64,000 nucleotides of DNA from Cryomorphaceae bacterium (GCA_027485415.1 JAIXRC010000031.1:110046-174045), one strand, 5' to 3'; positions 41,819 to 53,301 are shown, counted from the first letter of the stretch. The notes: a model not told the origin generated them from the letters alone. A program made the numbers and translations.

Positions 41819-43203
41819 AACGGTTTAAGATTAATGGTAAGTAACTCTGAAATAGGCCCCACCAATCGATCAATATCTCCTGCACCTATAGTCACCAAAA
41901 CCCCTTCTTCAAAACTCCTCAATTCGTCAAGAAGCTCCGTCGGCTTGATTACTGCTTTGTGTGGAAGTCTTGCCTTGGCCAACAGCCAATCCGAATCGAT
42001 GCCTCGAATAGGCTCTTCCCTTGCCGGGTAGATCGGCAATAGATATAGCTGGTCCAATTCGGACAACTCTTTGGCAAAATCATCCCCAAAATCACGGGTC
42101 CTAGAAAACAAATGCGGTTGGAAAATTCCCGTTATTTTTTGTCCGGGATACATGTTTCTTAAAGACTTCAAAAGGCTTCGAATTTCGGTAGGATGGTGAG
42201 CGTAGTCATCAACATACACCAATTTATCGGTGACCAATATTTTTTCAAATCGACGTTTTATTCCTTTGAATTGGGAGAATGCAAGGGCTAATTCACGAAG
42301 ATCTAAACCCAATTCAGAACATATGGCCAATGCCCCCACGGCATTTTCGACATTGTGAAGACCGTGAATTCCGATGCAAATGTCATGATAAAATTGTCCC
42401 TTTGCTCTTAAGGTAAATTTTGCTCCAGAGATCGTTTCTACGATATTCGTAGCGGAATAATCTGCTGTACTTGAATCCAAAGCATAGGTCACCGTTCTCG
42501 ACAAGGCACCAAGATCTAATCCCTCCCTCAACACCAAAAGCCCCTGAGGATCTGTTTTTCGAGCAAACTGCTTGAATCCTTCCTGAAATTTATCGGGAGT
42601 CCCGTATATGTCCAAATGATCGGGATCCATGCTTGTAATCAAACTTAAGTACGGTGATAGTTGTAAAAAAGAACGGTCGTACTCATCCGCCTCCAAAACG
42701 GTAAAATCCGAATTTTGATCTAATCGAAAATTGGTGCCAAAATTACTTGAAATGGCCCCTAAAAAAGCATTGCATCCGAGGCTAGAATTGGATAATAAAA
42801 AAGCCAGCATCGCCGAAGTAGTAGATTTTCCATGGGTTCCTGCAATGCAAAGACTTTTCGAAAAACGGGTAATCTCTCCGAGCAATTCAGATCTTTTAAG
42901 CAGCCTAAAATTCAACGTTTTGAAGGTGGTCAAAAACAGATTTGTTTCCGGAATTGCGGGGGTATAAACAATCAGTGAATTTCCTACTTGCCACGAATTC
43001 AAATGACTCTCCCAATCTTCAGAATAATAAATGGTTGCTCCTTCACGCTCCAACATTTCCGTTAAGGGACTGCGCGTTTTATCGTAACCCCAGACGCTTA
43101 TTCCTTTCAAAAGGTAGAAACGCGCCAAAGCCGACATTCCAATACCACCAATTCCAATGAAAAAAATATGCTCTACCTCTTTCGTTCTCATGATTTTATG
43201 CAT
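41815..43203 (-). CDS. murC: UDP-N-acetylmuramate--L-alanine ligase
   Basis: FFIGIGGIGMSALARFYLLKG, CIAGTHGKSTTSAM. Confidence 0.96.
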   Translation of the reverse strand: MHKIMRTKEVEHIFFIGIGGIGMSALARFYLLKGISVWGYDKTRSPLTEMLEREGATIYYSEDWESHLNSWQVGNSLIVYTPAIPETNLFLTTFKTLNFRLLKRSELLGEITRFSKSLCIAGTHGKSTTSAMLAFLLSNSSLGCNAFLGAISSNFGTNFRLDQNSDFTVLEADEYDRSFLQLSPYLSLITSMDPDHLDIYGTPDKFQEGFKQFARKTDPQGLLVLREGLDLGALSRTVTYALDSSTADYSATNIVETISGAKFTLRAKGQFYHDICIGIHGLHNVENAVGALAICSELGLDLRELALAFSQFKGIKRRFEKILVTDKLVYVDDYAHHPTEIRSLLKSLRNMYPGQKITGIFQPHLFSRTRDFGDDFAKELSELDQLYLLPIYPAREEPIRGIDSDWLLAKARLPHKAVIKPTELLDELRSFEEGVLVTIGAGDIDRLVGPISELLTINLKPL

Positions 43204-44279
43204 TTATGGGCTATTTCCACGATATCGCGGGTGGCATTCGCTTTAGCAAAGCGTAATATTTCCTTCGATAATTGGCCCCTCTTTTGGGCATCGTTCAGGA
43301 GGTCTTTAACACAGGGCAATAAACGCTCTGATACCATGGAATCGGGCAGCAAGATGGCTGCCGAATGCGAACTGAGGCTTTCAGCATTTTTGGTCTGATG
43401 ATCTTCTGCAACGTTGGGAGATGGAACTAACACCGCAGGTTTCCCGACGATTGCGAGTTCAGAAATAGAGGTGGCCCCTGCGCGCGAGACTATGATGTCG
43501 GCAGCCGCATAGGCGAGATCCATCCGATCTACAAAGCCTAATAGTTTGACATTATCCGGAAAACTCAGAGCTTTGAAACCCTCGTAATTTCTTGTACCGC
43601 ATTGCCATAAAACCTGAATACTTGAATCCTTCGAAATCTCTTCGATATTTTCAATGACCCCTTGGTTCATGGAATTGGCACCCAAGGATCCCCCCATAAT
43701 AAAAACGGTTTTACGGGTATCATCCAGCTTAAAATACGATAAAGCTTCAGAGCGCTTAACATGAATTTCTAAAATATCCGAACGCACTGGATTGCCGGTT
43801 AAATGTATTTTTTCCTTCGAGAAAAAGACGTCCATCTTTGGATAAGCCACACAAATGGCCTTGGCTTTTTTAGCCAAAAGTAAGTTGGTTTTTCCCGGGA
43901 ATGAATTCTGTTCTTGAATCAGGGTTGGAACTCCCAACAAGTTGGCCATTTTCAACGTTGGTCCGCTGGCATAACCTCCAACTCCAATTACGAGATCAGG
44001 ATTAAACCTTTTAATGGTTTTTCGAGCTAACCACAAGCTTCGAAATAATTTCCATGGCAAGCTCAAGTTTTTGAGCGGGTTTTTACGATTCAATCCTGCG
44101 ATGGGTAAGCCCACAATAGCATAACCGGCCTTTGGCACTTTTTCCATCTCCATTCTTCCTAAGGCTCCAACAAAAAGAATTTCAACCTGTGGAAATCTTA
44201 ATTTACACTCATCTGCGATGGCTAAGGCAGGATAAATATGACCCCCGGTCCCTCCTCCAGAAATAATTATTCGTTTCAT
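43188..44279 (-). CDS. murG: UDP-GlcNAc:undecaprenyl-pyrophosphoryl-MurNAc-pentapeptide transferase
   Basis: MKRIIISGGGTGGHIYPALAIADE; start trimmed to this Met (44279). Confidence 0.96.
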   Translation of the reverse strand: MKRIIISGGGTGGHIYPALAIADECKLRFPQVEILFVGALGRMEMEKVPKAGYAIVGLPIAGLNRKNPLKNLSLPWKLFRSLWLARKTIKRFNPDLVIGVGGYASGPTLKMANLLGVPTLIQEQNSFPGKTNLLLAKKAKAICVAYPKMDVFFSKEKIHLTGNPVRSDILEIHVKRSEALSYFKLDDTRKTVFIMGGSLGANSMNQGVIENIEEISKDSSIQVLWQCGTRNYEGFKALSFPDNVKLLGFVDRMDLAYAAADIIVSRAGATSISELAIVGKPAVLVPSPNVAEDHQTKNAESLSSHSAAILLPDSMVSERLLPCVKDLLNDAQKRGQLSKEILRFAKANATRDIVEIAHKCIKS

Positions 44280-45442
44280 GATGCAGGTATTGGTTCTGAT
44301 GCTGTGGCATTTTTTTGCTGGGCTGAAATCGCCAAAACGATTCCAATGGAAACACAAGCCATAATTAAAGCGGAGCCTCCCATGGCTAAAAAGGGCATGT
44401 TTTGACCTGTGATTGGAAACACTCCTGTGCACACCAAAATATTGATACTTGCTTGAGCCATTAGATGAAGACCAATGGCCAAACAAACATAGGTTTCAAA
44501 TAAATTTTTAGAGGCCAAACCTATGCGTATTATTCGAAATAACAAGATCAAATACATCAGCACCAAAAAAACCGATGAAACCAAACCAAATTCTTCCACA
44601 AAACTTGCGTAGTAAAAATCAGCATAAGCTTCAGGAATGTACTCCTTTAATTTACCATCTCCGACTCCTGTCCCCAACCATTGGCCATTATAAATGGCAC
44701 GTCGAGCGTCGAGCGCCTGGGCATTTTCAACAATGTTTTGATCCGTTTCAATGTTATTGGTTAATCGGTTTTTCCACGTGTCGTATCGGGGCAGGAGGTT
44801 CAAACCAGGCAACGAATTGTGCAGCCCAATGATGACTATTATGAGTAAAAAACCTGCACCGAACATGCTCATTAATTTCGTAAAAGGAACTTGGCCTAAA
44901 AAAAGAACGGCCATCGAAAGCATAAACAACAACAAGGCAGTCGAAAGATTATCTTTAAAAATTAGTGCGCAAATCACAAAAATCGGAACCAACAAGGGCC
45001 ATATTCCCTCACGCCAATCGTTTAGTTTTTCCCTTTTTTTTACCAATAACTTCGATAAATAAAGGAAGAGGGCTAATTTGGCGAAATCCGACGACTGAAA
45101 GGTTAGACCAACAAATGGAATAGAAACCCACCTGCCTGCTCCATTGATTTCTTTACCAAAGAAGAAGGTGAAAATCAATAACAAGATTGCGAAATAATAC
45201 CCAAACTTCGAAACCTTTGAAAAATACTTGGGGTCAACTTTATGGATCATATACATTGCGCCAAAACCCATAATTACATACATCAAATGCTTGAGCAAGT
45301 AATGCGTCGGACTTCCTCCCTCAATTTTAACCAACACCGGAATAAAACTATAAACTGTCACTATTGAAAGCGCCAAAAACAATATGGTTATTATCCAAAT
45401 TACCAAATCACCTTTGAGGTATTGACTGAATAGCGTTTTCAT
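44276..45442 (-). CDS. ftsW: Lipid II polymerase / SEDS protein FtsW
   Basis: Multi-TM SEDS protein; GTGVGDGKLKEYIPEAYADFYYASFVEEFG. Confidence 0.95.
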   Translation of the reverse strand: MKTLFSQYLKGDLVIWIITILFLALSIVTVYSFIPVLVKIEGGSPTHYLLKHLMYVIMGFGAMYMIHKVDPKYFSKVSKFGYYFAILLLIFTFFFGKEINGAGRWVSIPFVGLTFQSSDFAKLALFLYLSKLLVKKREKLNDWREGIWPLLVPIFVICALIFKDNLSTALLLFMLSMAVLFLGQVPFTKLMSMFGAGFLLIIVIIGLHNSLPGLNLLPRYDTWKNRLTNNIETDQNIVENAQALDARRAIYNGQWLGTGVGDGKLKEYIPEAYADFYYASFVEEFGLVSSVFLVLMYLILLFRIIRIGLASKNLFETYVCLAIGLHLMAQASINILVCTGVFPITGQNMPFLAMGGSALIMACVSIGIVLAISAQQKNATASEPIPAS

Positions 45443-45888
45443 GCAGGTAGATTAGCCGACAAAAATTGGGATAACTGAAGTAGCGCATCGTCGTTAGAAT
45501 CACTGGTCACGATTAGCATAATTCCTTTGGACTTTTCGCGTCCTAGAGTAAATAGGGCTTCGGTTAAATTTGAACACACCACTGTTCCTTCTATTTTCTC
45601 ATAATTCGACGTTGGATCCTCCAAAAGGTAAACATTGCTCAAATTGGCAAAAATCACATTGTGGTTGGCGGTCAAAAAAGTAAAATAATCCGTTCGCGTA
45701 ACGAGGTGAATGGGAAAAGGCATCGATTCCAGGGTTGCGATCAACTTCATGCGATCCGGATTCACCCAAGTAAACACATCCAAACCGAACAATTTTCCCC
45801 GCGGATTAATGTCCGAATGGGCCCGGTTTAATGCTTCTTTTCGGGCAGTTAAGAGATCTGCTTGTTTTTTAAGAAGTACTTTCTTCAT
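45439..45888 (-). CDS. Uncharacterised 149-aa protein between murD and ftsW
   Basis: Complete ORF tightly packed between murD (3-bp gap) and ftsW (4-bp overlap) on the same strand; no family recognised. Confidence 0.75.
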   Translation of the reverse strand: MKKVLLKKQADLLTARKEALNRAHSDINPRGKLFGLDVFTWVNPDRMKLIATLESMPFPIHLVTRTDYFTFLTANHNVIFANLSNVYLLEDPTSNYEKIEGTVVCSNLTEALFTLGREKSKGIMLIVTSDSNDDALLQLSQFLSANLPA

Positions 45889-45891
45889 GCT

Positions 45892-47232
45892 TTACAAATT
45901 TCTAACTGCATTTTTAAACTGAATACCTCGATGCTCATAGTTGTCAAATAGGTCAAAACTTGCACATCCTGGAGAGAGCAAAACGGTATCGTCTTGAGCC
46001 GAGCATCTAAAAGCTGCCTTTACCGCATCGCTTGCGGAGGTGGTTTCGATAAATTCAGGAACGATCGAACCAAAAGCGTCCTTAATCTTTTGATTTTCTT
46101 TCCCCAAACAAACGATTGCTTTCACCTTAGCCTTTACCAATTCGGTCAATTCCGAATAGTCGTTTCCTTTATCGACTCCCCCAACAATCCAAACCGTAGG
46201 AGTGGTCATGCTTTCCAAAGCGTACCAAACGGCGTTGATGTTAGTTGCCTTAGAATCGTTGATAAAGTTAACTCCGTTGACTTTAGCGACGAATTCCATA
46301 CGGTGTTCCACGTTTTCAAAATCCATTAAACTTTCCCGAACGAGTTGGGGCCGGATTTCAAGTAAGCGTGCAGCGATACCTGCAGCCAAAGCGTTTTGGG
46401 TGTTGTGTTTGCCTTTTAAGGCGAGCTCATGAATAGACATAGTTGTTGTTGTTTTTATGTTGATTATTAAATTTTCTTGTGCTACAAATCCACCAAAGGG
46501 CAAGGATTTCGTTAAGGAGAAAGGGACCAGGACGGCTTTTGTATTTGCCTGTTTAATTCGAGTTTCGATGACAAGGTCATCCGCATTATAAATCACAAAA
46601 CACGACTCATCCATGTTTTGAAGAATCCTAAATTTGGCATCAATGTATCGATCGATTTGATAGTCATAGCGATCTAAATGATCTGGCGAAATATTGGTTA
46701 GGACCGCTACATCAGCCTTAAAATCAAATACATCGTCCAACTGAAAAGAACTGAGTTCGAGCACATACCAAGCACGGTCATCTAATGCTACTTGTTTGGC
46801 ATAACTATACCCCACATTTCCAGCCAAAGCAACGTCGAACCCTGCTTTTTTCAAGATGTGGTAAATCCATAAGGTGGTGGTGGTTTTACCATTGCTGCCG
46901 GTAATACAAACGGTTTTACCTTTGGAGAAAGGGCGAGCGAATTCAATTTCCGAAACCACGGGAATTTGATGCTCTAGCAGGGTTAAAATTATCGGTGCTT
47001 TGGAAGGAATACCCGGTGACTTTACCACCTTATCCGCCTTGAGAAGTTCCATCAAGGTATGGCCCTCTTCCTCAAACGGAATATCATAATGCTGCAATTC
47101 TTCCTTGGACGAGGATTTGATAGCACCCGCATCGGAAACGAATACTGAAAAGCCTTTGATTTTAGCCAAAATAGCTGCACCAACACCGCTTTCAGCAGCA
47201 CCCAAGATTACGATATGTTGAGTTCTATCCAA
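45892..47232 (-). CDS. murD: UDP-N-acetylmuramoyl-L-alanine--D-glutamate ligase
   Basis: ILGAAESGVGAAILAKIKG, CITGSNGKTTTT, FINDSKATNINAVWYAL. Confidence 0.96.
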   Translation of the reverse strand: MDRTQHIVILGAAESGVGAAILAKIKGFSVFVSDAGAIKSSSKEELQHYDIPFEEEGHTLMELLKADKVVKSPGIPSKAPIILTLLEHQIPVVSEIEFARPFSKGKTVCITGSNGKTTTTLWIYHILKKAGFDVALAGNVGYSYAKQVALDDRAWYVLELSSFQLDDVFDFKADVAVLTNISPDHLDRYDYQIDRYIDAKFRILQNMDESCFVIYNADDLVIETRIKQANTKAVLVPFSLTKSLPFGGFVAQENLIINIKTTTTMSIHELALKGKHNTQNALAAGIAARLLEIRPQLVRESLMDFENVEHRMEFVAKVNGVNFINDSKATNINAVWYALESMTTPTVWIVGGVDKGNDYSELTELVKAKVKAIVCLGKENQKIKDAFGSIVPEFIETTSASDAVKAAFRCSAQDDTVLLSPGCASFDLFDNYEHRGIQFKNAVRNL

Positions 47233-47236
47233 AGAA

Positions 47237-48481
47237 TTAACGAAGTTTTAGCGTTACAATCGTGATAACTGCCAGCAGAATTCCCACAATCCAAAAACGC
47301 GAAACGATTTTTGATTCGTGAAGGCCTTTTTTCTGGTAATGGTGATGCAATGGAGCCATTAAAAAAATGCGTTTGCCTTCTCCAAGCCTCTTTTTGGTGT
47401 ATTTAAAGTACCCTACCTGCAACATCACCGAAAGGTTTTCGATGAGGAAAACACCGCACAACACAGGAATCAATAGTTCTTTGCGAATAGAAATTGCAAA
47501 AACTGCAATTATTCCACCTAGGGCCAAAGAACCTGTATCACCCATGAAAACCTGAGCAGGATAGGCATTATACCAAAGAAAACCGATGCACGCCCCGACA
47601 AAAGCGGCTATATAAACCACTAACTCTTCAGCCTGTGGAATGTACATCACCCCCAAATAATCAGCGAACTCCGTATTCGAGCTCACATAAGCCAGAATAG
47701 CCAAGGAAAGACCAATGATTGCTGATGTTCCGGTGGCAAGGCCGTCCAACCCATCCGTCATATTCGCACCATTCGAGACCGCAATTACGATAAAAATCAC
47801 GATCGGAATGAACAGTAACCATCCATAGTTTTTATTGGAATCACCTATAAGCCAATTGTAATTAAACTCGTTATCTTTCACAAAAGGAATGGTGGTGGTC
47901 ATATCATCGGTTTCTATCCAACGAAAACCTTGTTTAAGCTCCTGGGTATGTTCTTTGGTTACAAAGGATTCATCCGTTTTCAATTGATAATCTAAAGGAA
48001 CTCTTTTATGCACCTTCACATCTTCTGAAAAATACAGCATGGAGCCCACGATTACGCCCACGCCAACTTGACCAATGATTTTAAAACGCCCCTTTAACCC
48101 TTCTTTGTTCTTTTTAAAGACTTTAATGTAATCGTCTAAAAAACCAATTGCTCCAAGCCAAATAGTAGCTAATAGCATCGTAAGGATATAGATGTTATGC
48201 AATTTCGAAAACAGTAAAACAGGGATTAGAATGGCCGCGAGAATAATAAGACCGCCCATGGTTGGCGTGCCAGATTTCTCCATTTGACCGGATAAACCTA
48301 AGTCCCTAACCGTTTCACCGATTTGTTGCTTCTTCAAGGCATAGATGATCTTTTTTCCGAGAATAATGGAAAACAAGAGGGAACCCATCAGCGCTAAAGA
48401 TGCTCTGAATGAAATGTAATCGAACAATCCCGCACCGGGGAAATTAAATGAATCGAGGTAATGGAATAAATAATATAACAT
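47237..48481 (-). CDS. mraY: Phospho-N-acetylmuramoyl-pentapeptide transferase
   Basis: [49 protein letters not shown]. Confidence 0.97.
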   Translation of the reverse strand: MLYYLFHYLDSFNFPGAGLFDYISFRASLALMGSLLFSIILGKKIIYALKKQQIGETVRDLGLSGQMEKSGTPTMGGLIILAAILIPVLLFSKLHNIYILTMLLATIWLGAIGFLDDYIKVFKKNKEGLKGRFKIIGQVGVGVIVGSMLYFSEDVKVHKRVPLDYQLKTDESFVTKEHTQELKQGFRWIETDDMTTTIPFVKDNEFNYNWLIGDSNKNYGWLLFIPIVIFIVIAVSNGANMTDGLDGLATGTSAIIGLSLAILAYVSSNTEFADYLGVMYIPQAEELVVYIAAFVGACIGFLWYNAYPAQVFMGDTGSLALGGIIAVFAISIRKELLIPVLCGVFLIENLSVMLQVGYFKYTKKRLGEGKRIFLMAPLHHHYQKKGLHESKIVSRFWIVGILLAVITIVTLKLR

Positions 48482-48486
48482 GGCGA

Positions 48487-49938
48487 TTAAATTGGGTTGA
48501 AATATTTTTGAGCAATCTTAAGGTCATCAAACGGGTATTTTACCCCATTGATTTCCTGATAACTTTCATGTCCTTTTCCAGCAATAACAACGATATCTCC
48601 GGGATTTTTAGCCAGTAAACTCGATGTAAGAATTGCCTGTTCACGGTCCTCGATACAGACCACCGGAATTTGAACAGAGGGGACAAGCCCTTCTCTCATT
48701 TCTGCCAAAATATCCGAAGGATTTTCACTTCTTGGATTATCAGATGTAAGAATAACCGAGGTGCTATTAGCTTGAGCAATGGCCGCCATAATGGGACGTT
48801 TACCTTTATCTCGGTCACCACCGCATCCAATTACAGTAATCAATTGTCCGTTTTTGTGGCGAAATGGCCCTGCCGTTTTAAGAACGTTTTCCAATGCATC
48901 GGGTGTATGCGCATAATCCACAATAACGGTAACCCCAGATTGACTCTCGAAGCACTGAAATCTACCTTGAACGGCTTCAAGCGAGGAAATGGCGGTTAAC
49001 AGTTCCATGGAATCCACCCCAAGCAACTTGCCAGTGGCATAAACCGAAAGCAAGTTATAGGCATTGAAAGCCCCAATCAATTTAGAGTGGACCACTGAAC
49101 CATTAAAATCTAATACCAGTCCTGTAAGTCCATTTTCTACAACCTTGCCCTTGAATTCCGCAACCGATTTCAACGCATAAAAATGCTGGCTTGCCTTGCA
49201 ATTTTGTAGCATTACCGAACCGTTTTTATCGTCCAAATTAGAAAGCGCAAAAGAGGAAGGAGCGAGTGCATCGAAAAATGCTTTTTTCGCCTTCATATAG
49301 TCGAGAAACGTTGGGTGGTAATCTAAATGATCGTGGGTTAAATTAGTAAATACCGCCCCAGTAAAATGCAATCCCTTAATGCGATGTTGGTGAACTGCAT
49401 GGCTGCTTACTTCCATAAAAACATATTGACAACCTTCATGCACCATTTCACGCAAAAGTTTATTCAAAGCGATTGGATCCGGGGTAGTATGGCTAGAGGG
49501 GGAAATGCGATCTCCAATAATATTTCGAACCGTGGAGAGCAAACCGCATTGGTAGCCTAACTTGGAAAACAACTGAAACAACAAAGTTGCAGTGGTGGTT
49601 TTACCGTTGGTACCTGTTATCCCAACCAAAGTCAATTCAGAGGATGGATCTTGGTAGAAGGCACATGCTAAATCCGCTAATGCAGCACGTGAATCGTTCA
49701 CTCTGAATCCTACCATTCCTTCTGGGAGGAGTACATCTTGCTGTAAGACGGCGTACCTACAACCTTTAGAAAAAACCTCATTTACATATTGATGGCCATC
49801 GGAATTAACTCCTTCTACCGCCACAAATAAGGTGCTTGGCCCGGCTAAACGAGAATCAAAAACCACGGCGTCAATGGTGAGATCTTTTTCCAAAGGCGCA
49901 ATTTTTATGCGTTTCAACAAGGCATTTAATTGGATCAT
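48487..49938 (-). CDS. murE: UDP-N-acetylmuramoyl-L-alanyl-D-glutamate--2,6-diaminopimelate ligase
   Basis: [28 protein letters not shown] (DNPR motif). Confidence 0.96.
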   Translation of the reverse strand: MIQLNALLKRIKIAPLEKDLTIDAVVFDSRLAGPSTLFVAVEGVNSDGHQYVNEVFSKGCRYAVLQQDVLLPEGMVGFRVNDSRAALADLACAFYQDPSSELTLVGITGTNGKTTTATLLFQLFSKLGYQCGLLSTVRNIIGDRISPSSHTTPDPIALNKLLREMVHEGCQYVFMEVSSHAVHQHRIKGLHFTGAVFTNLTHDHLDYHPTFLDYMKAKKAFFDALAPSSFALSNLDDKNGSVMLQNCKASQHFYALKSVAEFKGKVVENGLTGLVLDFNGSVVHSKLIGAFNAYNLLSVYATGKLLGVDSMELLTAISSLEAVQGRFQCFESQSGVTVIVDYAHTPDALENVLKTAGPFRHKNGQLITVIGCGGDRDKGKRPIMAAIAQANSTSVILTSDNPRSENPSDILAEMREGLVPSVQIPVVCIEDREQAILTSSLLAKNPGDIVVIAGKGHESYQEINGVKYPFDDLKIAQKYFNPI

Positions 49939-52016
49939 TTCAACTCAATTTTAATTACTTGTCCAACCTGAAAATCCGAACCGGGCGTTAGGCTTTGTGA
50001 GAAAACTTGGCCCGCACCTATAATACGCACACTCAACCCTTGAGACTCAAGCAAATAAATGGCATCACTCGCCGAAAGCCCCCTTACGTCAGGAACCTTA
50101 TCCTTGATAAAGTTTTGGCCTTCAAAAAGCAATTTTTCAGTACCCCCTATCCCTCTTACCCAAGGACCACTGGAATTAAAAGAACCTTGCAAGCCGAACA
50201 ACGAGAACAATTGCGATAAATCAGCTCTATTCCCCGCTTGAACAATGGGAACGTCTTGAACTTTAGGTCTTCCTTCATTAACCGCAGGATGATTTTTAAA
50301 ATCTGTGGCATAAATTTTATTTGCGATAGCTAAAAAAACCGGACCCGCTACTTCTGCAGCATAGGTTTTCGTTTTCGGACGAGTAACAAGCACAAGGCAG
50401 GTATACTTCGGCTGGTCGGCGGGAAAATACCCTACAAAAGAAGCTTGATAATCGCTAAATTCTTCATCAAGGTATTGTCGATTTTCTTTATCTGGAAGTT
50501 TTGCTGTACCTGTTTTACCTGCAATTGCGAATTCTTTAGAAGCCAGTTTTTTTCCTGTTCCACGCAATACAACTCCTTCAAGGCAGGACTGCATAATTTT
50601 CAAGGTGCGGTCGGAACATATTTTCTCGCGAATGACAACCGCATCAAAGGATTTAACCACCTTGCCATTTTTACGTATTTCTTTAACGAATAAAGGCCGA
50701 AGGAATTTACCATTATTGGCCACAGCATTATAAAAAGCGCAGGTATGCAAAGGGGTCTGTTGGTATTCATATCCAATTCCCATGGACGGAATGGAAACTT
50801 TAGACCAACCCTCGTCTCCAGGACGATAGAATCTTGGACCTAATTCACCCGGAAGTTCGATACCCAGTGGCTCGGTAAGCCCAAATTGCTGTAATCGATC
50901 CATGAACTTTTGAGGTTCCTTCCCATAGGCTTGATGTGTTTTTAAGGCTATTACGTTAGAAGATTTTTCAAAGGCTTGCTGAAGCGTTATGGTTCCGTAA
51001 CCACGACCATCATTAGCATCGTGAAACGTTTCATTGAAGATCTTGTAGGAACCAATAGCATTAACCTTATCATTGATGTTGAATTTATTATCCTCAAGTC
51101 CTGCCATCAAAGTAGCCAGTTTAAAGGTTGAACCAGGAACCTCTCGCAATCCAATGGCGTAATTGAAAGATTCAGTGTAGGAGCCGTCCTTTTCCAAGGT
51201 TAAATTAACCATGGCCTTTATATGACCGGTAGCCACCTCCATCAAAATCGCGGTTCCACTTTCGGCCCCCATCTTCTTCAGTTGCTGTGCTAATTCCGAA
51301 TGCGCAACTTCTTGAATGTCCCGATCAAAAGTTGTTACCACATCCGAGCCATCCTCAGGCTCTTTAACCAATTTTCCCGTTTTACGCCATTTACCGGAGA
51401 CATGATGTTCTACTTCACGACCCACCACCCCATCAAGGTACGTATGAAAGGCCCCTTCAACTCCAACACTTAGGTTTAAATCCGGTCGATAGTAACCCAG
51501 GGTTCTTCGCAACAAATCACCGTTGGGAGCTTTCCGCTCAATATGAACTTCATGATCAATTAATCCCCCTTTTATTTTCCCTAATTTAAAAATGGGCAGT
51601 TTACGGATGGCATTTCGCTGAACATTGGTTACCTTTTTTCGGATCAAGAGATACCTGGATTTTTTTGCATACGCCTCCCGAATTTCATTTTCAAAACCCC
51701 TGGCCTCTTTGTCAGGGAATAAGCGATTTAGACCCTGAGCTAAATCGGAAACCTGTGCATCAAATACCTCTTTATCCACCACAGAAGGATCCATGTAGAT
51801 ATCAAAATATGCTACAGAAGTGACCAATGGAACCAAATTTGCATCGAGTATTTCGCCCTTTCTTGGAATTTTATCCACGGTCCGTACCGGCAGCTCGGCA
51901 TCACTTACTACTTGCTGCAGCGCAAAGGTTTTGTATAACCCAATAAGAAGAACTGCGACGAATCCAAAATAGAGCACGTAAGCCCTCAACACCATGGCTT
52001 GCTTTTCTTTGCTCAT
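49935..52016 (-). CDS. ftsI: Penicillin-binding protein 2/FtsI-like transpeptidase with C-terminal PASTA domain
   Basis: PGSTFKLATLM (SxxK), KSSN, AGKTGTAKLP (KTG); C-terminal VPDVRGLSASDAIYLLESQGL PASTA. Confidence 0.94.
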   Translation of the reverse strand: MSKEKQAMVLRAYVLYFGFVAVLLIGLYKTFALQQVVSDAELPVRTVDKIPRKGEILDANLVPLVTSVAYFDIYMDPSVVDKEVFDAQVSDLAQGLNRLFPDKEARGFENEIREAYAKKSRYLLIRKKVTNVQRNAIRKLPIFKLGKIKGGLIDHEVHIERKAPNGDLLRRTLGYYRPDLNLSVGVEGAFHTYLDGVVGREVEHHVSGKWRKTGKLVKEPEDGSDVVTTFDRDIQEVAHSELAQQLKKMGAESGTAILMEVATGHIKAMVNLTLEKDGSYTESFNYAIGLREVPGSTFKLATLMAGLEDNKFNINDKVNAIGSYKIFNETFHDANDGRGYGTITLQQAFEKSSNVIALKTHQAYGKEPQKFMDRLQQFGLTEPLGIELPGELGPRFYRPGDEGWSKVSIPSMGIGYEYQQTPLHTCAFYNAVANNGKFLRPLFVKEIRKNGKVVKSFDAVVIREKICSDRTLKIMQSCLEGVVLRGTGKKLASKEFAIAGKTGTAKLPDKENRQYLDEEFSDYQASFVGYFPADQPKYTCLVLVTRPKTKTYAAEVAGPVFLAIANKIYATDFKNHPAVNEGRPKVQDVPIVQAGNRADLSQLFSLFGLQGSFNSSGPWVRGIGGTEKLLFEGQNFIKDKVPDVRGLSASDAIYLLESQGLSVRIIGAGQVFSQSLTPGSDFQVGQVIKIELK

Positions 52017-52393
52017 TTTATTTTATCTGTTTTAATGACTTTTATCGCGCTCTCAGCTTCCTTTAAATTCTTGTCTTTCAAATACTCCAGCATCTTGAAT
52101 CTTTGGGTTTCTTGATCAAAACGGGTCTTATTTTCGATATAATCTGAAGTATTTTGATCCAATTCCAACCTCGTATCCCTGATATCTTTCACCAAACCCT
52201 TGTAGTAATAACCTTTTGCAACGAGAAGGAACAGTAAAAAGAAAAGGAATAGTAGAAAAGGCAAGTTGGAAAGAAAGAAATCCTTCGCCAAGAAATCCCC
52301 ATTCAAGACCGTCATTAGAAAGGATGGTTTCTTCTCCTTGCGTTTCCCTGCCGGCTCAAGTAGCTCCTCATCGCTAAGCTCATTATTTCTCAT
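52013..52393 (-). CDS. ftsL: FtsL-like cell division protein
   Basis: Single TM and coiled coil between rsmH and ftsI. Confidence 0.82.
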   Translation of the reverse strand: MRNNELSDEELLEPAGKRKEKKPSFLMTVLNGDFLAKDFFLSNLPFLLFLFFLLFLLVAKGYYYKGLVKDIRDTRLELDQNTSDYIENKTRFDQETQRFKMLEYLKDKNLKEAESAIKVIKTDKIK

Positions 52394-53301
52394 ATCCGTT
52401 CAGCTATTCTTAATTTCGCACTGCGGGCGCGGTTGTTTTGTTCGATCTCAAAATCATTCGGCACAATCGGATGGCGGCTCACTTCACTAAAAGGCCGAAT
52501 CAAGTTGCCAAAAAAGTCCTTGGTTTCTTTCCCCTCAAAATCGCCTTTTTTAAAGTAATTCTTCACCAATCTATCCTCGATGGAATGGTAAGAAATCACC
52601 GAAATCCTTCCGCCTTTTTTCAATAAATCAGTTGCATCAAGGAGCAATTTTCTGAGAGCACCAATTTCATCGTTGACTTCTATACGCAAGGCCTGGAATA
52701 CTTGTGCGATGTATTTATGCTCTTTGTTTTTGGGAGCTAAACGCTTCGCTACCGATGTTAAATCATCCGTCGTAGCAAAGGCTCTAATGGCCCGCTGATT
52801 GAGGAGGGCTTGAACCAAACGAAAAACATTATGGAGATCGGCATACGTATTAAACACCCTCAATAACTCATCTTCCGAAGCCTCATTTAGTAGGTTCGCT
52901 GCTGTTCGACCCGATCTTTGATTCATGCGCATATCCAATGGCGCATCGGCGCGAAAACTAAACCCGCGTTGTTCCGCATCAAATTGATGGGAAGAAACCC
53001 CGATATCCGCTAATATAGCATCCACCTGAGTAATGCCCTCCGAAAGCAAATGGTTTTTTAGGTATTTGAAATTGGCTTCAATTAATTTGAAATTTGAAGC
53101 CTTCAATGCATTAGGAACGGCATCTATATCTTGGTCAAAAGCATATAAGAATCCCTTACTGGACAGCTGGGATAAAATGTAGGAAGAATGCCCTCCTCCA
53201 CCAAAAGTAGCATCCACAACAACAGCATCTTGACGCAAAGCTAAACCGTCAACGCTTTCTTTTAAAAGTACCGGAATGTGATAATTCGTATCAGTCGTCA
53301 T
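52390..53301 (-). CDS. rsmH: 16S rRNA (cytosine(1402)-N(4))-methyltransferase
   Basis: HIPVLLKESVDGL, VDATFGGGGHSSYIL, ADIGVSSHQFD. Confidence 0.96.
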   Translation of the reverse strand: MTTDTNYHIPVLLKESVDGLALRQDAVVVDATFGGGGHSSYILSQLSSKGFLYAFDQDIDAVPNALKASNFKLIEANFKYLKNHLLSEGITQVDAILADIGVSSHQFDAEQRGFSFRADAPLDMRMNQRSGRTAANLLNEASEDELLRVFNTYADLHNVFRLVQALLNQRAIRAFATTDDLTSVAKRLAPKNKEHKYIAQVFQALRIEVNDEIGALRKLLLDATDLLKKGGRISVISYHSIEDRLVKNYFKKGDFEGKETKDFFGNLIRPFSEVSRHPIVPNDFEIEQNNRARSAKLRIAERI

